DNA from: Catellatospora sichuanensis | GTDB lineage: Bacteria; Actinomycetota; Actinomycetes; Mycobacteriales; Micromonosporaceae | DNA length: 64,000 nt | Assembly: GCF_007483665.1 (NCBI RefSeq) | Contig: NZ_VIQO01000039.1 | Coordinates: 1-64,000 of the forward strand | Direction of reading: 5' to 3' | Shown here: positions 1 to 8,164 of the stretch, piece after piece | Numbering within the stretch: position 1 is the first letter of the stretch | Layout: every line of letters begins with the position of its first letter | The notes under the pieces: generated by a model | Told to the model about the DNA's origin: nothing | Database searches by the model: none | Seen by the model: only the letters and a program-made list of their open reading frames with translations | Made by a program: the position numbers and the translations under genes

Positions 1-1
1 G

Positions 2-3000
2 GCGGTGTGGGCCGAGTCGGCCGCCGCCCACGCGCGCAAGGCGGCCGCCGACGCCGTCCTCGACGCGGACAAGTCGGCCCCGGCGATCGAGGCGGCGACG
101 AAGGCCAGCGCCGCCGCGAGCAACGCGACCGACATCGCCGTCCAAGCGGGCCACGTGAAGCAGGCGATCGAGTCGGCCAACCAGGCGATCAGCGCGGCAT
201 ATGCGGCCGCCGAGGATGCCGAGCTGGCCGCGATAGCCAACGAGGACGCGGCGCGGTTCGCGACGGAAGCCGGCGCGGAGGCGTCCGAGGCGGTGAAGCA
301 GGCGCGGCTGGCGCGCGCCAACGCCGTTCGCGCCCAGCGCGCGGCGCAGGCGGCGGAGCGTTACCTGCAGGTCGCGCTCGCGGCGACGATCGCCGCGAGG
401 GACGCGGCCCTGCGGGCGGCGGCCAACGCGCAAGCAGCGGCTCAGGCGGCGCTGCATGCGGCCGAACATGCCGGGCAGGCCGCGGAGGCGGCGAGCCTGG
501 CCACCGAACACGCCAATGCCGCCACTGTCGCGGCGCAGGCCGCGGTCGACGCGGCGGCGCAGGCGGGGACGGTGTTCGACGCGGCCCGGGTCGCCGACGC
601 GGAGCGGCTTGCCGTGATGCGTGACGAAGGGCTGGAGGGCGCGCAGGCCGCGAACGAGCTGTACGAGGCCCAGCAGCGCCAGGCCGACTTCGACGATGAG
701 CAGGCGACCAAGCGCGATCAGCAGACCAGCCAGCTGATCGCGTTGGCGCAGAACCCGGCCACGCCGACGGCCGAGGCCGTGGCAGCCGCCCGGCAGGTGG
801 CCCTGGCACTGGCCCAGGGGCAGGGCGTGTACACCCGCCAGGCGGCGCTGGACTCCCTGGCCGCCCCCGACGACCAGGCGCTCGAATTCGTGCGTACCGG
901 TCTGGCGGCGGCCGAGGCCCGCGACGACCGGCACGCGGTGATGAACATCGCGGTCACCGACAACGCGGCGCTCGCCGCGGCTGCCAGAACAGCGCTGGCC
1001 GGCACCGACGCGCAGGTCCGCACGTTCCTGCGTACTCAGAACTATCCGGGCCGGTACACACAGGACCGGGTCAAGGTCAACCAGCTCCTGGCCGCGGCGA
1101 GCGCGGCCGGTGACGTGGTGCTGGCCCAGGCGGCGCAGGCCGCGCTGAACGCCGAGACCCTGCAGGCGCTGCGTGAGTTCCTCGACACCGGCCGGTACAC
1201 CGCCGCCGCCACCGGGCAGCGGGTGCGGGTCAACCAGATCGCCGCCGCCGGCGGCCCGGAGGTCAAAGCCGCCGCGCAGATCGCGCTCGACGGCCCACCG
1301 GTGCTACTGGCCGAGTTCCTCGGCACCGGGCAGTACACCGCCGCGGAACGCGACTACGAGAGCATGGCCCACCTGTCGACGGTCGGCGGCATGCTCGAGA
1401 ACATTCACCAGATCGCGACCACGGCGGTGCAGAACTCCCAACTGGCGCACTCCGTGGCCGCCCAGGCCCGCGACGACGCCCAGCAGGCAGCGGCCTACGC
1501 CATGCAGGCGGCGGCGTCGGCCGAGCAGGCCACGGCGTACGCGATCCAGGCACAGGCCTATGTGGCCGAAGCGACCCAGGCGGTCGACAAGGCCGCTGCC
1601 GCGGCCGCCACGGCACGGTCTGCGGCGACACGGGCCAGCACCTCGGCCCGCAGCGCCATCCGGTCGGCCGGATGGGCGCTGTTGTCGCATCAGGCTGCGG
1701 TGCAGTCCGCCATCGACGCCCATGACGCCGCGGAGTTCGCCCGGGCCGTGGCGCTGGCCACCGGCCTGAACGCCGCGGACGCAGCCAAGCAGGCCTTCGA
1801 CGCCCACATCAGCCTGCGAAACGTGAGCATCACCCAGTGCCACCACGACTACGTCGACACCCCGTTCGACGGTCTGGAGGAGTTGTGGGGCCAGCCCGAC
1901 GGATCCTTCGGCCGTAACTGCGTCCTCAACAACATTCCCAACCCAGCCGACCCCGACGAGTTCGTCAAACGGATCTACGGCAACGCCGCGCTATGCAAGG
2001 TCTACCCGGAGGGTGGACAGCTGTACCGGAACTGCGTCAATTCCACCGCAGATCCCGCGTTCGGCGCCATGATGCCGATGACCTACCTTGCGGAGGCCCT
2101 CAAGAGCCTGACGGCGACGTTCGCGACGGTGGGCCTGACCTCCGCAGTCCTGTGTGTGGTCACCGTCGTTTGCGCCACGGTCGCCGGGACCCTGTTCAGC
2201 CTGGTCGAAATCGGTGACAACGTCATCAAGCTCGTCAACGGCGACCAGACCCTGGCCCAGACCCTGCTCAACCTGGGCCAGTCCGCGCTGGAGAGCCTGC
2301 TGCTGGCCGGGGTCGGGAAGTTGCTCAGCGCCGGGTTCCGGCACCTCAAGGACCTTTACGTCGCGTCCCGGAACGCCAACAAGCTGCTGGTGGAGATCAA
2401 GCTGGCGGATCTGGGCCGGCTGCACCTGGTGACCGCGGAATGGCTGAAGTCCTGTGTCCGGACCGGCAACAGCTTCGCCCCGGACACCCCGGTCCTGCTT
2501 GCCGACGGCAGCAGCAGGCCCATCGCCGACGTCCGAATCGGTGACGAGGTGCTGGCCACCGATCCGCGAAGCGAGGTGACGCGGCCGCGACCGGTCACCG
2601 ACACCATCGTCGGGACTGGGCGCAAGCACCTGGTGGAGATCACCGTCGAAGGTGCGGGCGACGAGAGCGGCCCGAGCCGGATCACGGCCACCGCCAATCA
2701 CCCTTTCTGGGTCCCGGATCTGCGGCAGTGGGTCGACGCGGGCAACCTGCGGGCCGGTCAGTTGCTGCGCACCGGTTCAGGCGCATGGGTGCAGATCAGC
2801 GCGGTCCGCTCGTGGACCTCGCAGGCGACGGTCCACAACCTCACCGTCGCCGAAGACCACACGTACTACGTGGTCGCCGGGGGCACGCCGGTTCTCGTAC
2901 ACAATGCAGACGGCCCGCCCTGCATAACCTTGGCCGCTCGTGATCACGTGATGAAGGGCGTGATCAACGGCGGAGGAGGCTTCGCGGGTTGGCACCTGCA

Positions 3001-3340
3001 CCCGAACCAGTCGGGCGGGATTCCCTCGGACAGATTCATCAACGGCACGCTGCAAGTGCTGAGCGACGGTTCTGTCCGGGTCAACGGGACTGTCGGTGCA
3101 CGGCTGCCGGATGGCTCGATCATCACCAAGGACGCCACGGTGGGGCATACGTTCTTTCCTGAGGACTGGGATGAAAACAAGATCATAGAGGCGGGGCAGT
3201 ATCTCTTCGCCCATGGCAGGTACACGTATCCCACGAAGGTCACGGCAACCTATGACGGTGTGAAGATGACCGGATTCCTCGAGAAGCAGGCCGACGGAAC
3301 CTATTCGCCGTCGACGTTCTTCCCTTCGGGGGGCAAATGA
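2..3340 (+). CDS. Polymorphic toxin: ALF repeats, Hint domain, EndoU-like C-terminal nuclease (5' partial)
   Basis: The reading frame is open to the window edge, so the N terminus and any secretion signal are missing. The first 1.8 kb encodes Ala-rich heptad-like helices (coiled coil). Between about nt 800 and 1350 there are repeats of the ALF type (FLDTGRYTAA, FLGTGQYTAA spaced about 43 residues apart), typical of actinobacterial polymorphic toxins. A hydrophobic stretch at nt 2100-2215 could cross a membrane. A Hint/intein-like self-processing domain follows (nt 2468-2910: NSFAPDTPVLLADG, TATANHPFW, VLVHNADG). The residue just before NSF is Gly; the nearest Cys is four residues upstream. 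The last 135 residues (RDHVMKG, GWHLHP, FFPEDWDENKI, and a terminal TFFPSGG) resemble the bacterial EndoU RNase toxin fold. Inference: a contact or secreted toxin whose tip is released by Hint cleavage and cuts RNA. EndoU assignment is good but not certain. Confidence 0.85.
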   Translation, partial: AVWAESAAAHARKAAADAVLDADKSAPAIEAATKASAAASNATDIAVQAGHVKQAIESANQAISAAYAAAEDAELAAIANEDAARFATEAGAEASEAVKQARLARANAVRAQRAAQAAERYLQVALAATIAARDAALRAAANAQAAAQAALHAAEHAGQAAEAASLATEHANAATVAAQAAVDAAAQAGTVFDAARVADAERLAVMRDEGLEGAQAANELYEAQQRQADFDDEQATKRDQQTSQLIALAQNPATPTAEAVAAARQVALALAQGQGVYTRQAALDSLAAPDDQALEFVRTGLAAAEARDDRHAVMNIAVTDNAALAAAARTALAGTDAQVRTFLRTQNYPGRYTQDRVKVNQLLAAASAAGDVVLAQAAQAALNAETLQALREFLDTGRYTAAATGQRVRVNQIAAAGGPEVKAAAQIALDGPPVLLAEFLGTGQYTAAERDYESMAHLSTVGGMLENIHQIATTAVQNSQLAHSVAAQARDDAQQAAAYAMQAAASAEQATAYAIQAQAYVAEATQAVDKAAAAAATARSAATRASTSARSAIRSAGWALLSHQAAVQSAIDAHDAAEFARAVALATGLNAADAAKQAFDAHISLRNVSITQCHHDYVDTPFDGLEELWGQPDGSFGRNCVLNNIPNPADPDEFVKRIYGNAALCKVYPEGGQLYRNCVNSTADPAFGAMMPMTYLAEALKSLTATFATVGLTSAVLCVVTVVCATVAGTLFSLVEIGDNVIKLVNGDQTLAQTLLNLGQSALESLLLAGVGKLLSAGFRHLKDLYVASRNANKLLVEIKLADLGRLHLVTAEWLKSCVRTGNSFAPDTPVLLADGSSRPIADVRIGDEVLATDPRSEVTRPRPVTDTIVGTGRKHLVEITVEGAGDESGPSRITATANHPFWVPDLRQWVDAGNLRAGQLLRTGSGAWVQISAVRSWTSQATVHNLTVAEDHTYYVVAGGTPVLVHNADGPPCITLAARDHVMKGVINGGGGFAGWHLHPNQSGGIPSDRFINGTLQVLSDGSVRVNGTVGARLPDGSIITKDATVGHTFFPEDWDENKIIEAGQYLFAHGRYTYPTKVTATYDGVKMTGFLEKQADGTYSPSTFFPSGGK

Positions 3341-3681
3341 CAGCTGTCTGGGAGTTCGCCTTCGACGAGGACGACGACCTCGTCATCACCAGCGAGTGGG
3401 TGCCGGCCGACCGCAAGCCGGCCCTGGAGATGCTGATCATGCTCCTCGGCGCCGCATGGCTGGTGGAGTTGTATCTCACGGAGTGGAGGAGACTCGAAGC
3501 CGAATTCGGACACGGCTATTCGGTTGGCACCGACGCGGTGAAGGTCCGCCGCATCGACGCCGAAGTCGCCTGCATCGAGGGCATCTACGGTCAGGTCGAA
3601 CCAGCGACGATCGGTGTCGCCGATCTCATCGAGATGTTGGAGAGTCTGGCCCGACATCTTCGTCGGCTCGGTCGCCTCTGA
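3337..3681 (+). CDS. Candidate immunity protein for the upstream EndoU-like toxin
   Basis: 114 residues. The ATG overlaps the toxin stop (ATGA), and a G-rich ribosome binding site lies inside the toxin's last codons, so the two are translationally coupled. The protein is acidic at the N terminus (FAFDEDDDL) with an amphipathic or hydrophobic helix near residues 30-45 and no signal peptide, which suits a cytoplasmic antitoxin. I do not recognise its family. The immunity role rests only on position directly after the toxin tip, the usual arrangement in polymorphic toxin loci, and on size. Confidence 0.75.
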   Translation: MTAVWEFAFDEDDDLVITSEWVPADRKPALEMLIMLLGAAWLVELYLTEWRRLEAEFGHGYSVGTDAVKVRRIDAEVACIEGIYGQVEPATIGVADLIEMLESLARHLRRLGRL

Positions 3682-3758
3682 GGCGTGAGGTGTGACGGCC
3701 GGGTGACGGGTTGCGGTGATCGGATACGGTCCCCGCAACCCGCCCCCAGCCTGACGCT

Positions 3759-4097
3759 TCAGCCGTGCTCGACGACGGCGCTCGTACCCGAGCCGGGCCG
3801 CGACTCCCACTGCCAGGTCTCGTCCAACCTCAGCCGACCGTCGTGCTGCACGGACAACGCGGACACACAGTGCCCTGTCGAGGTCTGCCCGTCGGTGTTG
3901 AGCTGTGTGTACCGGAATTCGAGTCGGTCGCCGTCGCGGGTGCCGACGAGGAAGCCGCGACGGATCGCGCCACCGGCGTATTCGGCCCAGATCATGCCGT
4001 CGTGCTCGTGGTAGGTGAACACCGTTTTCATGCCGACCTCGCCGCCGGCGACGTCGGCCACGGCGGCGAAGCGACGCCCGTCCAGTGATGCGATCAC
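3759..4097 (-). CDS. Small conserved beta-rich protein often mislabelled N-acetylglutamate synthase
   Basis: 112 residues with the conserved pattern MIASLDGRRF, GEVGMKTVFTYHEHD, WAEYAGGAIRRGFLVG and DETWQWES. I know these from a widespread family of about 110-residue cytosolic proteins that databases frequently call n-acetylglutamate synthase without an acetyltransferase domain. No signal peptide, membrane segment or obvious catalytic motif is visible. The start at 4097 matches the family N terminus; an internal ATG at residue 23 would cut into the conserved core. It is convergent with the immunity gene and divergent from the secreted gene at 4333. Its function is unknown to me. Confidence 0.75.
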   Translation of the reverse strand: MIASLDGRRFAAVADVAGGEVGMKTVFTYHEHDGMIWAEYAGGAIRRGFLVGTRDGDRLEFRYTQLNTDGQTSTGHCVSALSVQHDGRLRLDETWQWESRPGSGTSAVVEHG

Positions 4098-4248
4098 GAG
4101 TTGGATCCTGACATCCCATGCCGCGCGGCAGGAACTCCCGTCCGGGCTCCAATGGCGTGTCTCGCGCGTAACGGCTCTGGGCGCGCCGCCGCTGTACGCG
4201 ATCGTTCCGGTCGATACGAAGGTGCAATCACGACCGTCGGATTGGCCC

Positions 4249-4278
4249 TTGACCCCTCCTGCGGCGGGACGCTACGTT
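4249..4278 (+). promoter_or_regulatory. Predicted sigma-70-type promoter of the 4333 gene
   Basis: TTGACC at 4249-4254 and TACGTT at 4273-4278, separated by 18 bases, read toward the gene. The implied transcription start is near 4285, exactly where the leader hairpin begins. This is a pattern match by eye only. Confidence 0.45.
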
Positions 4279-4284
4279 CCGCGA

Positions 4285-4332
4285 GCGGATCCCATCTATG
4301 GGTTCCGCGCAAACACGGGGAGTTGACTTGCC
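4285..4332 (+). promoter_or_regulatory. 5' leader: hairpin plus CACGGGGAG ribosome-binding element
   Basis: A 10-bp stem with one mismatch (GCGGATCCCA / TGGGTTCCGC, 4285-4308, loop TCTA) is followed after 5 bases by CACGGGGAG (4314-4322), then 10 bases to ATG. The same order, hairpin then CACGGGGAG then start, recurs before the three paralogs and before the FtsX-like gene. Confidence 0.5.
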
Positions 4333-7287
4333 ATGCCATCAAAATGGCGTATGGCGACCTTCAGCGTCGCCACAGCAATGACAGTGTCCATGTCGGCACT
4401 CGGCCTGTCCGCGCCGGCCTCCGCCGATCCGATCGCGATACCGTCGCTCGTCGGCGACGGCGTCTACCCGGGTGCGGCACAGATCCTGGAAGAACAGAAC
4501 GTCCGGCTGATCGCGGGCGACGGGCACGTTCTGCTCGTCGACTGCGCGACGCCGCCGCAGGGTGACATCGGCCTGCTGAAGATCTGGACCACCGACGAGA
4601 CGATCGGCACCAGCGGCATCGGCCTGGTGTGCTTCAAAGTGACCGCCGACGCGGGCTGGCTCAGCCTGGAGGTCCCCGGGGTGTACGAGATCCGCGGCGA
4701 CGGCCAGCGGACCGGCACCGGCCACGAGGTGACCGCCGAGCTCGAGGACGCGACCGGCGAGGAGATCACGGTCGAGGTCGACCCGGACGGCAGCACCCCG
4801 GTGGGTCTGGGCGCCGACCCGACCGCGCCGCCGACCATGCTGCTGCAGCTGCGGGCAGGGGAGGGCGCCGCGCCGGCCGTCGGCACCCAGACGGCGATCG
4901 GCAAGCTCTTCGCCGTCGACCGGATGTGCACCGCGACCCTGGTCGCGCCGCGCTGGGTGCTGAGCGCGACCAGCTGCTTCGCCGACGATCCCCTGCAGCC
5001 GGCACTGACCGAAGGCGCCCCCGCGCGCCCCGGTGTCGTCCGGTTCCCCGGCCACGCCGCCGCGACGATCGACTGGGTGACCCCGCGTACGGGCCGTGAC
5101 CTGGTCCTGGCTCGCCTGGCCACGCCGATCCTGGACATCACGCCGGTGGCGCTGGCGACGGCGGCCGCTGCCACGGCGACCGCGGTCGGTTACGGCCGCA
5201 CGGCCGTCGACTGGGTCGCCGATCAGCAGCAGAGCGCCCAGCTCAGCTTCACCGGCAGCACCGCCACGACCCTGTCGTCCACCAGCGGCCCGCTGGTGTG
5301 CAAGGGCATGGCCGGCGCGCCCGTGCTGTCCGGCGGCAAACTCGCCGCGGTGCTGACCCAGGCGGGCCAGGCGGGCTGCTTCGACCTCACCGCGACCGGC
5401 AGCGCCGTCACCGCGACGCGCGCCGACGACCTCGCCACCTGGTTCAACGCGATCACGACCACGGCCGCGGACCACAGCTGGAGCCTGGCCGACACGCCTG
5501 CGGGTGCGAGCACCGGCACGGCGGTGACGACCGCGTCCGACAGTGTGTACACCGGAACCGCGCGGCCGCTGACCGCGACCGCGGGTGCGACGTGGAATGT
5601 GACCGCCGGCGACACGTTCACCCCGAGCGTCGCGCTCGACGGCGTCTCCGGCAGCCTGGCCACGACCGCTTCGGCGGTGGCCACCGACGGCTCGTTCACG
5701 GTGTCGGCCTGGGTCAAGCCCACCGGCCAGCCCGGAACCGTGCTGTCCCAGGACGCGGTCAACAAGACCGGGTTCGAGCTGTCCTCGACGGCGGGCAACG
5801 CGTGGCAGTTCAGCGTGTCGACCGAGGACTCGCGGTGGCTGTCTGTCTGGCAGGGTGCACGTTCGGACGGCGACACGCTCACCGTCGGCAAGTGGACGAA
5901 ACTCACGGCTTCCTTCAACAAGACCGACGGCGTCCTGAAACTGTTCGTCGACGGCGTCGAGGTCGGCCGGCACAGGAACGACGGAAACGCCAGCGTCAGC
6001 TCGACCGGGCCGTTGCGGATCGGTGCGCAGCGCTCGCGCGGCACCGTCGGCAGCTTCTTCGGCGGCCAGGTCGCGGCGGTCCAGGTGTGGAACAGGGTGG
6101 TCGATCCGGTGCAGGCCCAAGGCCCTGCCAGCTATTACAAGCGCCTGGCCGCGCCGACCCGATTCCTGGACACTCGCAACGGCACCGGCGGCACCACCGG
6201 CACGGTCGACCTGAACGATTCCATCCGGGTGCAGATCGCCGGGGTCAACGGCGTGCCGGCCACCGGCGTCACCGCCGTGGCGCTGAACGTGGCGACCGTC
6301 TCGCCGCAGTTCGGCAGCGGACTGGTGGCCTGGCCCGACCTTACGCCGCAGCCGTTGGGCGTCAACCTGAAGTACCGTGCAGGGGTCGTCACGTCCGGCT
6401 ACATGATCGTTCCGGTGGGCAGCAACGGTTACATCCGCCTGTCGCCCGTCTGGCGGGAGACGTTCTTCATCAGTCAGCCGACTGACAAGAGCACGCACAT
6501 CCTGGCCGACGTCAGTGGCTACTTCACCACGGACAGCGCCGTCACCGGGATCAGTTCCTACACCCCGGTCGTGCCGGTCCGCTTCGCGGACAGTCGCACG
6601 GGGGCCGGTGGCAACACCGGGAAGGTCCCGGCCGGCGCCACGTGGAATTACAAGGTCACCGGTGCGACGGTCGGGACGGGCACGGTTCCGAACGGGATCA
6701 CCGCGGTGGCGGTCAACATCACCACGGTCTCCGCCACGGCAGGCGGGTTCGTCACCACCTGGGAGCAGGGGCAGGCCAAGCCGGCCGTATCCGGTCTGCA
6801 GTATCAGCCGACCGATGTCTACGCCGGCATGGCGATCATCCCGGTCAACCCCACCACGGGCCAGTTCTCCCTGAGCGCCCACCAGCCGACGCACGTCATC
6901 ATCGACATCCTGGGCTACTTCGCGCCCGGCACCAGTGGGCAGAAGTACCACGCGTTCCCGTCCACCGGCCTGTTGTACACGGCTGAGAGTGGCACACAGG
7001 CCCCGGCAGGGGGCAGCAAGACCGTCACGCCGGTCGCCAACATGGTCGGCGCCAACATCACGCTCGTCGTCGGACTGGCTGCGCTGTCATCCGGCGGTGG
7101 CATGGTCACGTCCTACCCCAGCGCCACGCCCGCGCCGAGCACGTCGACGCTGAACTTCATCGTCGACAAGTCCGTCAGCAACAGCACCGTCGTCAACGCC
7201 GGTGCCAACGGGTCGGTCGCCTTCGCGGTCAGTGGATCCGCGGCGCACCTTGCGGTGTACAGCGACGGGTTCTTCTCCAACAACTGA
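4333..7287 (+). CDS. Secreted pseudo-trypsin/LamG protein with FLDTR-type repeats (paralog A)
   Basis: 984 residues. A Sec signal peptide (about 1-31, ending ASA-DP) is followed by an unrecognised domain (33-175: LPSLVGDGVYP, LLVDCATPP, GVYEIRGDG). Next is a trypsin-like fold (about 185-370). Its His position reads Ser (WVLSATSC), the Asp strand is kept (GRDLVLARL), and the GDSGGP position reads GMAGAP, so the triad is dead. A LamG/concanavalin-like domain (about 445-590) ends in VQVWNR. The C terminus holds two good copies and a weaker third of a roughly 130-residue actinobacterial repeat (RFLDTRNGTGG to DVSGYF; RFADSRTGAGG to DILGYF). Expected role: extracellular binding, not proteolysis. 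The start is set by the SD at 4317 and the signal peptide. It is the only family member on the plus strand. Function is inferred from folds. Confidence 0.85.
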   Translation: MPSKWRMATFSVATAMTVSMSALGLSAPASADPIAIPSLVGDGVYPGAAQILEEQNVRLIAGDGHVLLVDCATPPQGDIGLLKIWTTDETIGTSGIGLVCFKVTADAGWLSLEVPGVYEIRGDGQRTGTGHEVTAELEDATGEEITVEVDPDGSTPVGLGADPTAPPTMLLQLRAGEGAAPAVGTQTAIGKLFAVDRMCTATLVAPRWVLSATSCFADDPLQPALTEGAPARPGVVRFPGHAAATIDWVTPRTGRDLVLARLATPILDITPVALATAAAATATAVGYGRTAVDWVADQQQSAQLSFTGSTATTLSSTSGPLVCKGMAGAPVLSGGKLAAVLTQAGQAGCFDLTATGSAVTATRADDLATWFNAITTTAADHSWSLADTPAGASTGTAVTTASDSVYTGTARPLTATAGATWNVTAGDTFTPSVALDGVSGSLATTASAVATDGSFTVSAWVKPTGQPGTVLSQDAVNKTGFELSSTAGNAWQFSVSTEDSRWLSVWQGARSDGDTLTVGKWTKLTASFNKTDGVLKLFVDGVEVGRHRNDGNASVSSTGPLRIGAQRSRGTVGSFFGGQVAAVQVWNRVVDPVQAQGPASYYKRLAAPTRFLDTRNGTGGTTGTVDLNDSIRVQIAGVNGVPATGVTAVALNVATVSPQFGSGLVAWPDLTPQPLGVNLKYRAGVVTSGYMIVPVGSNGYIRLSPVWRETFFISQPTDKSTHILADVSGYFTTDSAVTGISSYTPVVPVRFADSRTGAGGNTGKVPAGATWNYKVTGATVGTGTVPNGITAVAVNITTVSATAGGFVTTWEQGQAKPAVSGLQYQPTDVYAGMAIIPVNPTTGQFSLSAHQPTHVIIDILGYFAPGTSGQKYHAFPSTGLLYTAESGTQAPAGGSKTVTPVANMVGANITLVVGLAALSSGGGMVTSYPSATPAPSTSTLNFIVDKSVSNSTVVNAGANGSVAFAVSGSAAHLAVYSDGFFSNN

Positions 7288-7295
7288 CAGCCGAT

Positions 7296-7331
7296 CCCGG
7301 CGGCGGCGCGGATGCCGCGTTCGCCGCCGGG
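7296..7331 (+). terminator. Hairpin terminator after paralog A
   Basis: Perfect 10-bp stem CCCGGCGGCG / CGCCGCCGGG starting 9 bases after the stop at 7287, with a further small inner stem. There is no U-tract, as is common in high-GC actinobacteria. Confidence 0.6.
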
Positions 7332-7358
7332 GTTCGCAAGTCCTGAGTCACCCAGGCT

Positions 7359-7393
7359 GGGCCGCGCCGAAGCGTGAGCTTCCGGCGCGGCCC
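7359..7393 (+). terminator. Second strong hairpin before the orphan FG-GAP fragment
   Basis: Stem GGGCCGCGCC-GAAGC / GCTTC-GGCGCGGCCC with one bulged base and a GTGA loop. It lies between paralog A and the orphan fragment, so read-through into the fragment should be low. It may be a tandem terminator or a relic of a lost gene's leader. Confidence 0.45.
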
Positions 7394-7402
7394 GAGCTAC
7401 GG

Positions 7403-8107
7403 GTGCTCGACACCGAAAGATACGGCGTGCTGGTCGCCGACTTCAACGGTGATGGTAAGGACGACCTCGCATATCACGGGCTGTGCGGCACGCCCTCGGT
7501 GCCGTGCTGGCGGGTGCTCGCGAGCACCGGCACCGGCTTCGCCGCGGCGCGAAACTGGTCCACCGACAGCACGGTGACCAGTGCGGACACCTTCACCTAC
7601 GGGTTCCATGTCGGCGACTTCGACGACGACGGCCGGGCCGACATCGCCTTCCGGGCATCGTGTGGCACCGACCGGCACGCCTGCTGGACGGTGCTGGCGA
7701 GCCAGCCCGGCGACTCGTTCGCCGTGCGCGGCTTCGGCGACGGGATGTGGGCCGATCCGGCGCTGACGCCCACCTACGGCGTGCTGGCCGCGGACTTCGA
7801 CGGGGACCGCCGCACCGATCTCGCCTATCCCGGGCTGTGCGGCACCGGTGTGTCCTGCCTGCGCGTCCAGTCGTCCACCGGAACGTCGTTCGTCTCTCTG
7901 AACTGGATCACCAGCCCGTTCTACTTCGACGACGCACCGGTGAACGTGAGCGCGCACTTCGGCATGCGCGCGGCAGACCGCAACGGCGACGGGCTCGCGG
8001 ACGTCGCGACCTGGGGCAAGTGCGGTGCGCCCGGCGTACCGCAGTGGCGCTACCTGCTGAGCACCACCGGCGGCGCGACGGTGTCCTGCTCCACGACCGG
8101 TCCCTGA
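7403..8107 (+). pseudogene. Orphan FG-GAP/VCBS-repeat fragment, probable C-terminal remnant of a lost paralog
   Basis: Coding signal is clear from about 7395 to the stop at 8105-8107. It shows four FG-GAP units: LVADFNGDGKDDLAYHG, HVGDFDDDGRADIAF, LAADFDGDRRTDLAYPG and RAADRNGDGLADVATWG, each with a Cys pair (GLCGTPSVPC, GLCGTGVSC). Such repeats form extracellular calcium-binding propeller blades. There is no signal peptide, no clear ribosome binding site and no promoter. The first in-frame start is GTG at 7403, already inside the first repeat, and two GC hairpins lie just upstream. The frame differs from paralog A, so it is not a simple read-through extension. The best reading is the detached C-terminal module of a fifth pseudo-protease paralog. 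A short expressed cytosolic protein cannot be excluded. Confidence 0.6.
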
Positions 8108-8115
8108 GCTGTGCC

Positions 8116-8151
8116 GTGCGGGTGGCGGTTCCTCGGAGCCGCCACCCGCAC
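8116..8151. terminator. Bidirectional terminator between convergent genes
   Basis: Perfect 13-bp stem GTGCGGGTGGCGG / CCGCCACCCGCAC. It sits between the orphan fragment stop (8107, plus strand) and the paralog B stop (8165, minus strand) and can serve both directions. Confidence 0.7.
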
Positions 8152-8164
8152 ATGGGTCATGCCG

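Noticed and set aside
3759-4097. N-acetylglutamate synthase
   Set aside because: The protein is too short and lacks acetyltransferase motifs; the label is a known propagation error for this family.
4339-6951. 870-codon open frame on the minus strand opposite paralog A
   Set aside because: It is a GC-driven shadow: composition is Arg/Gly/Asp-rich without domains, while the plus strand carries a signal peptide and known folds.
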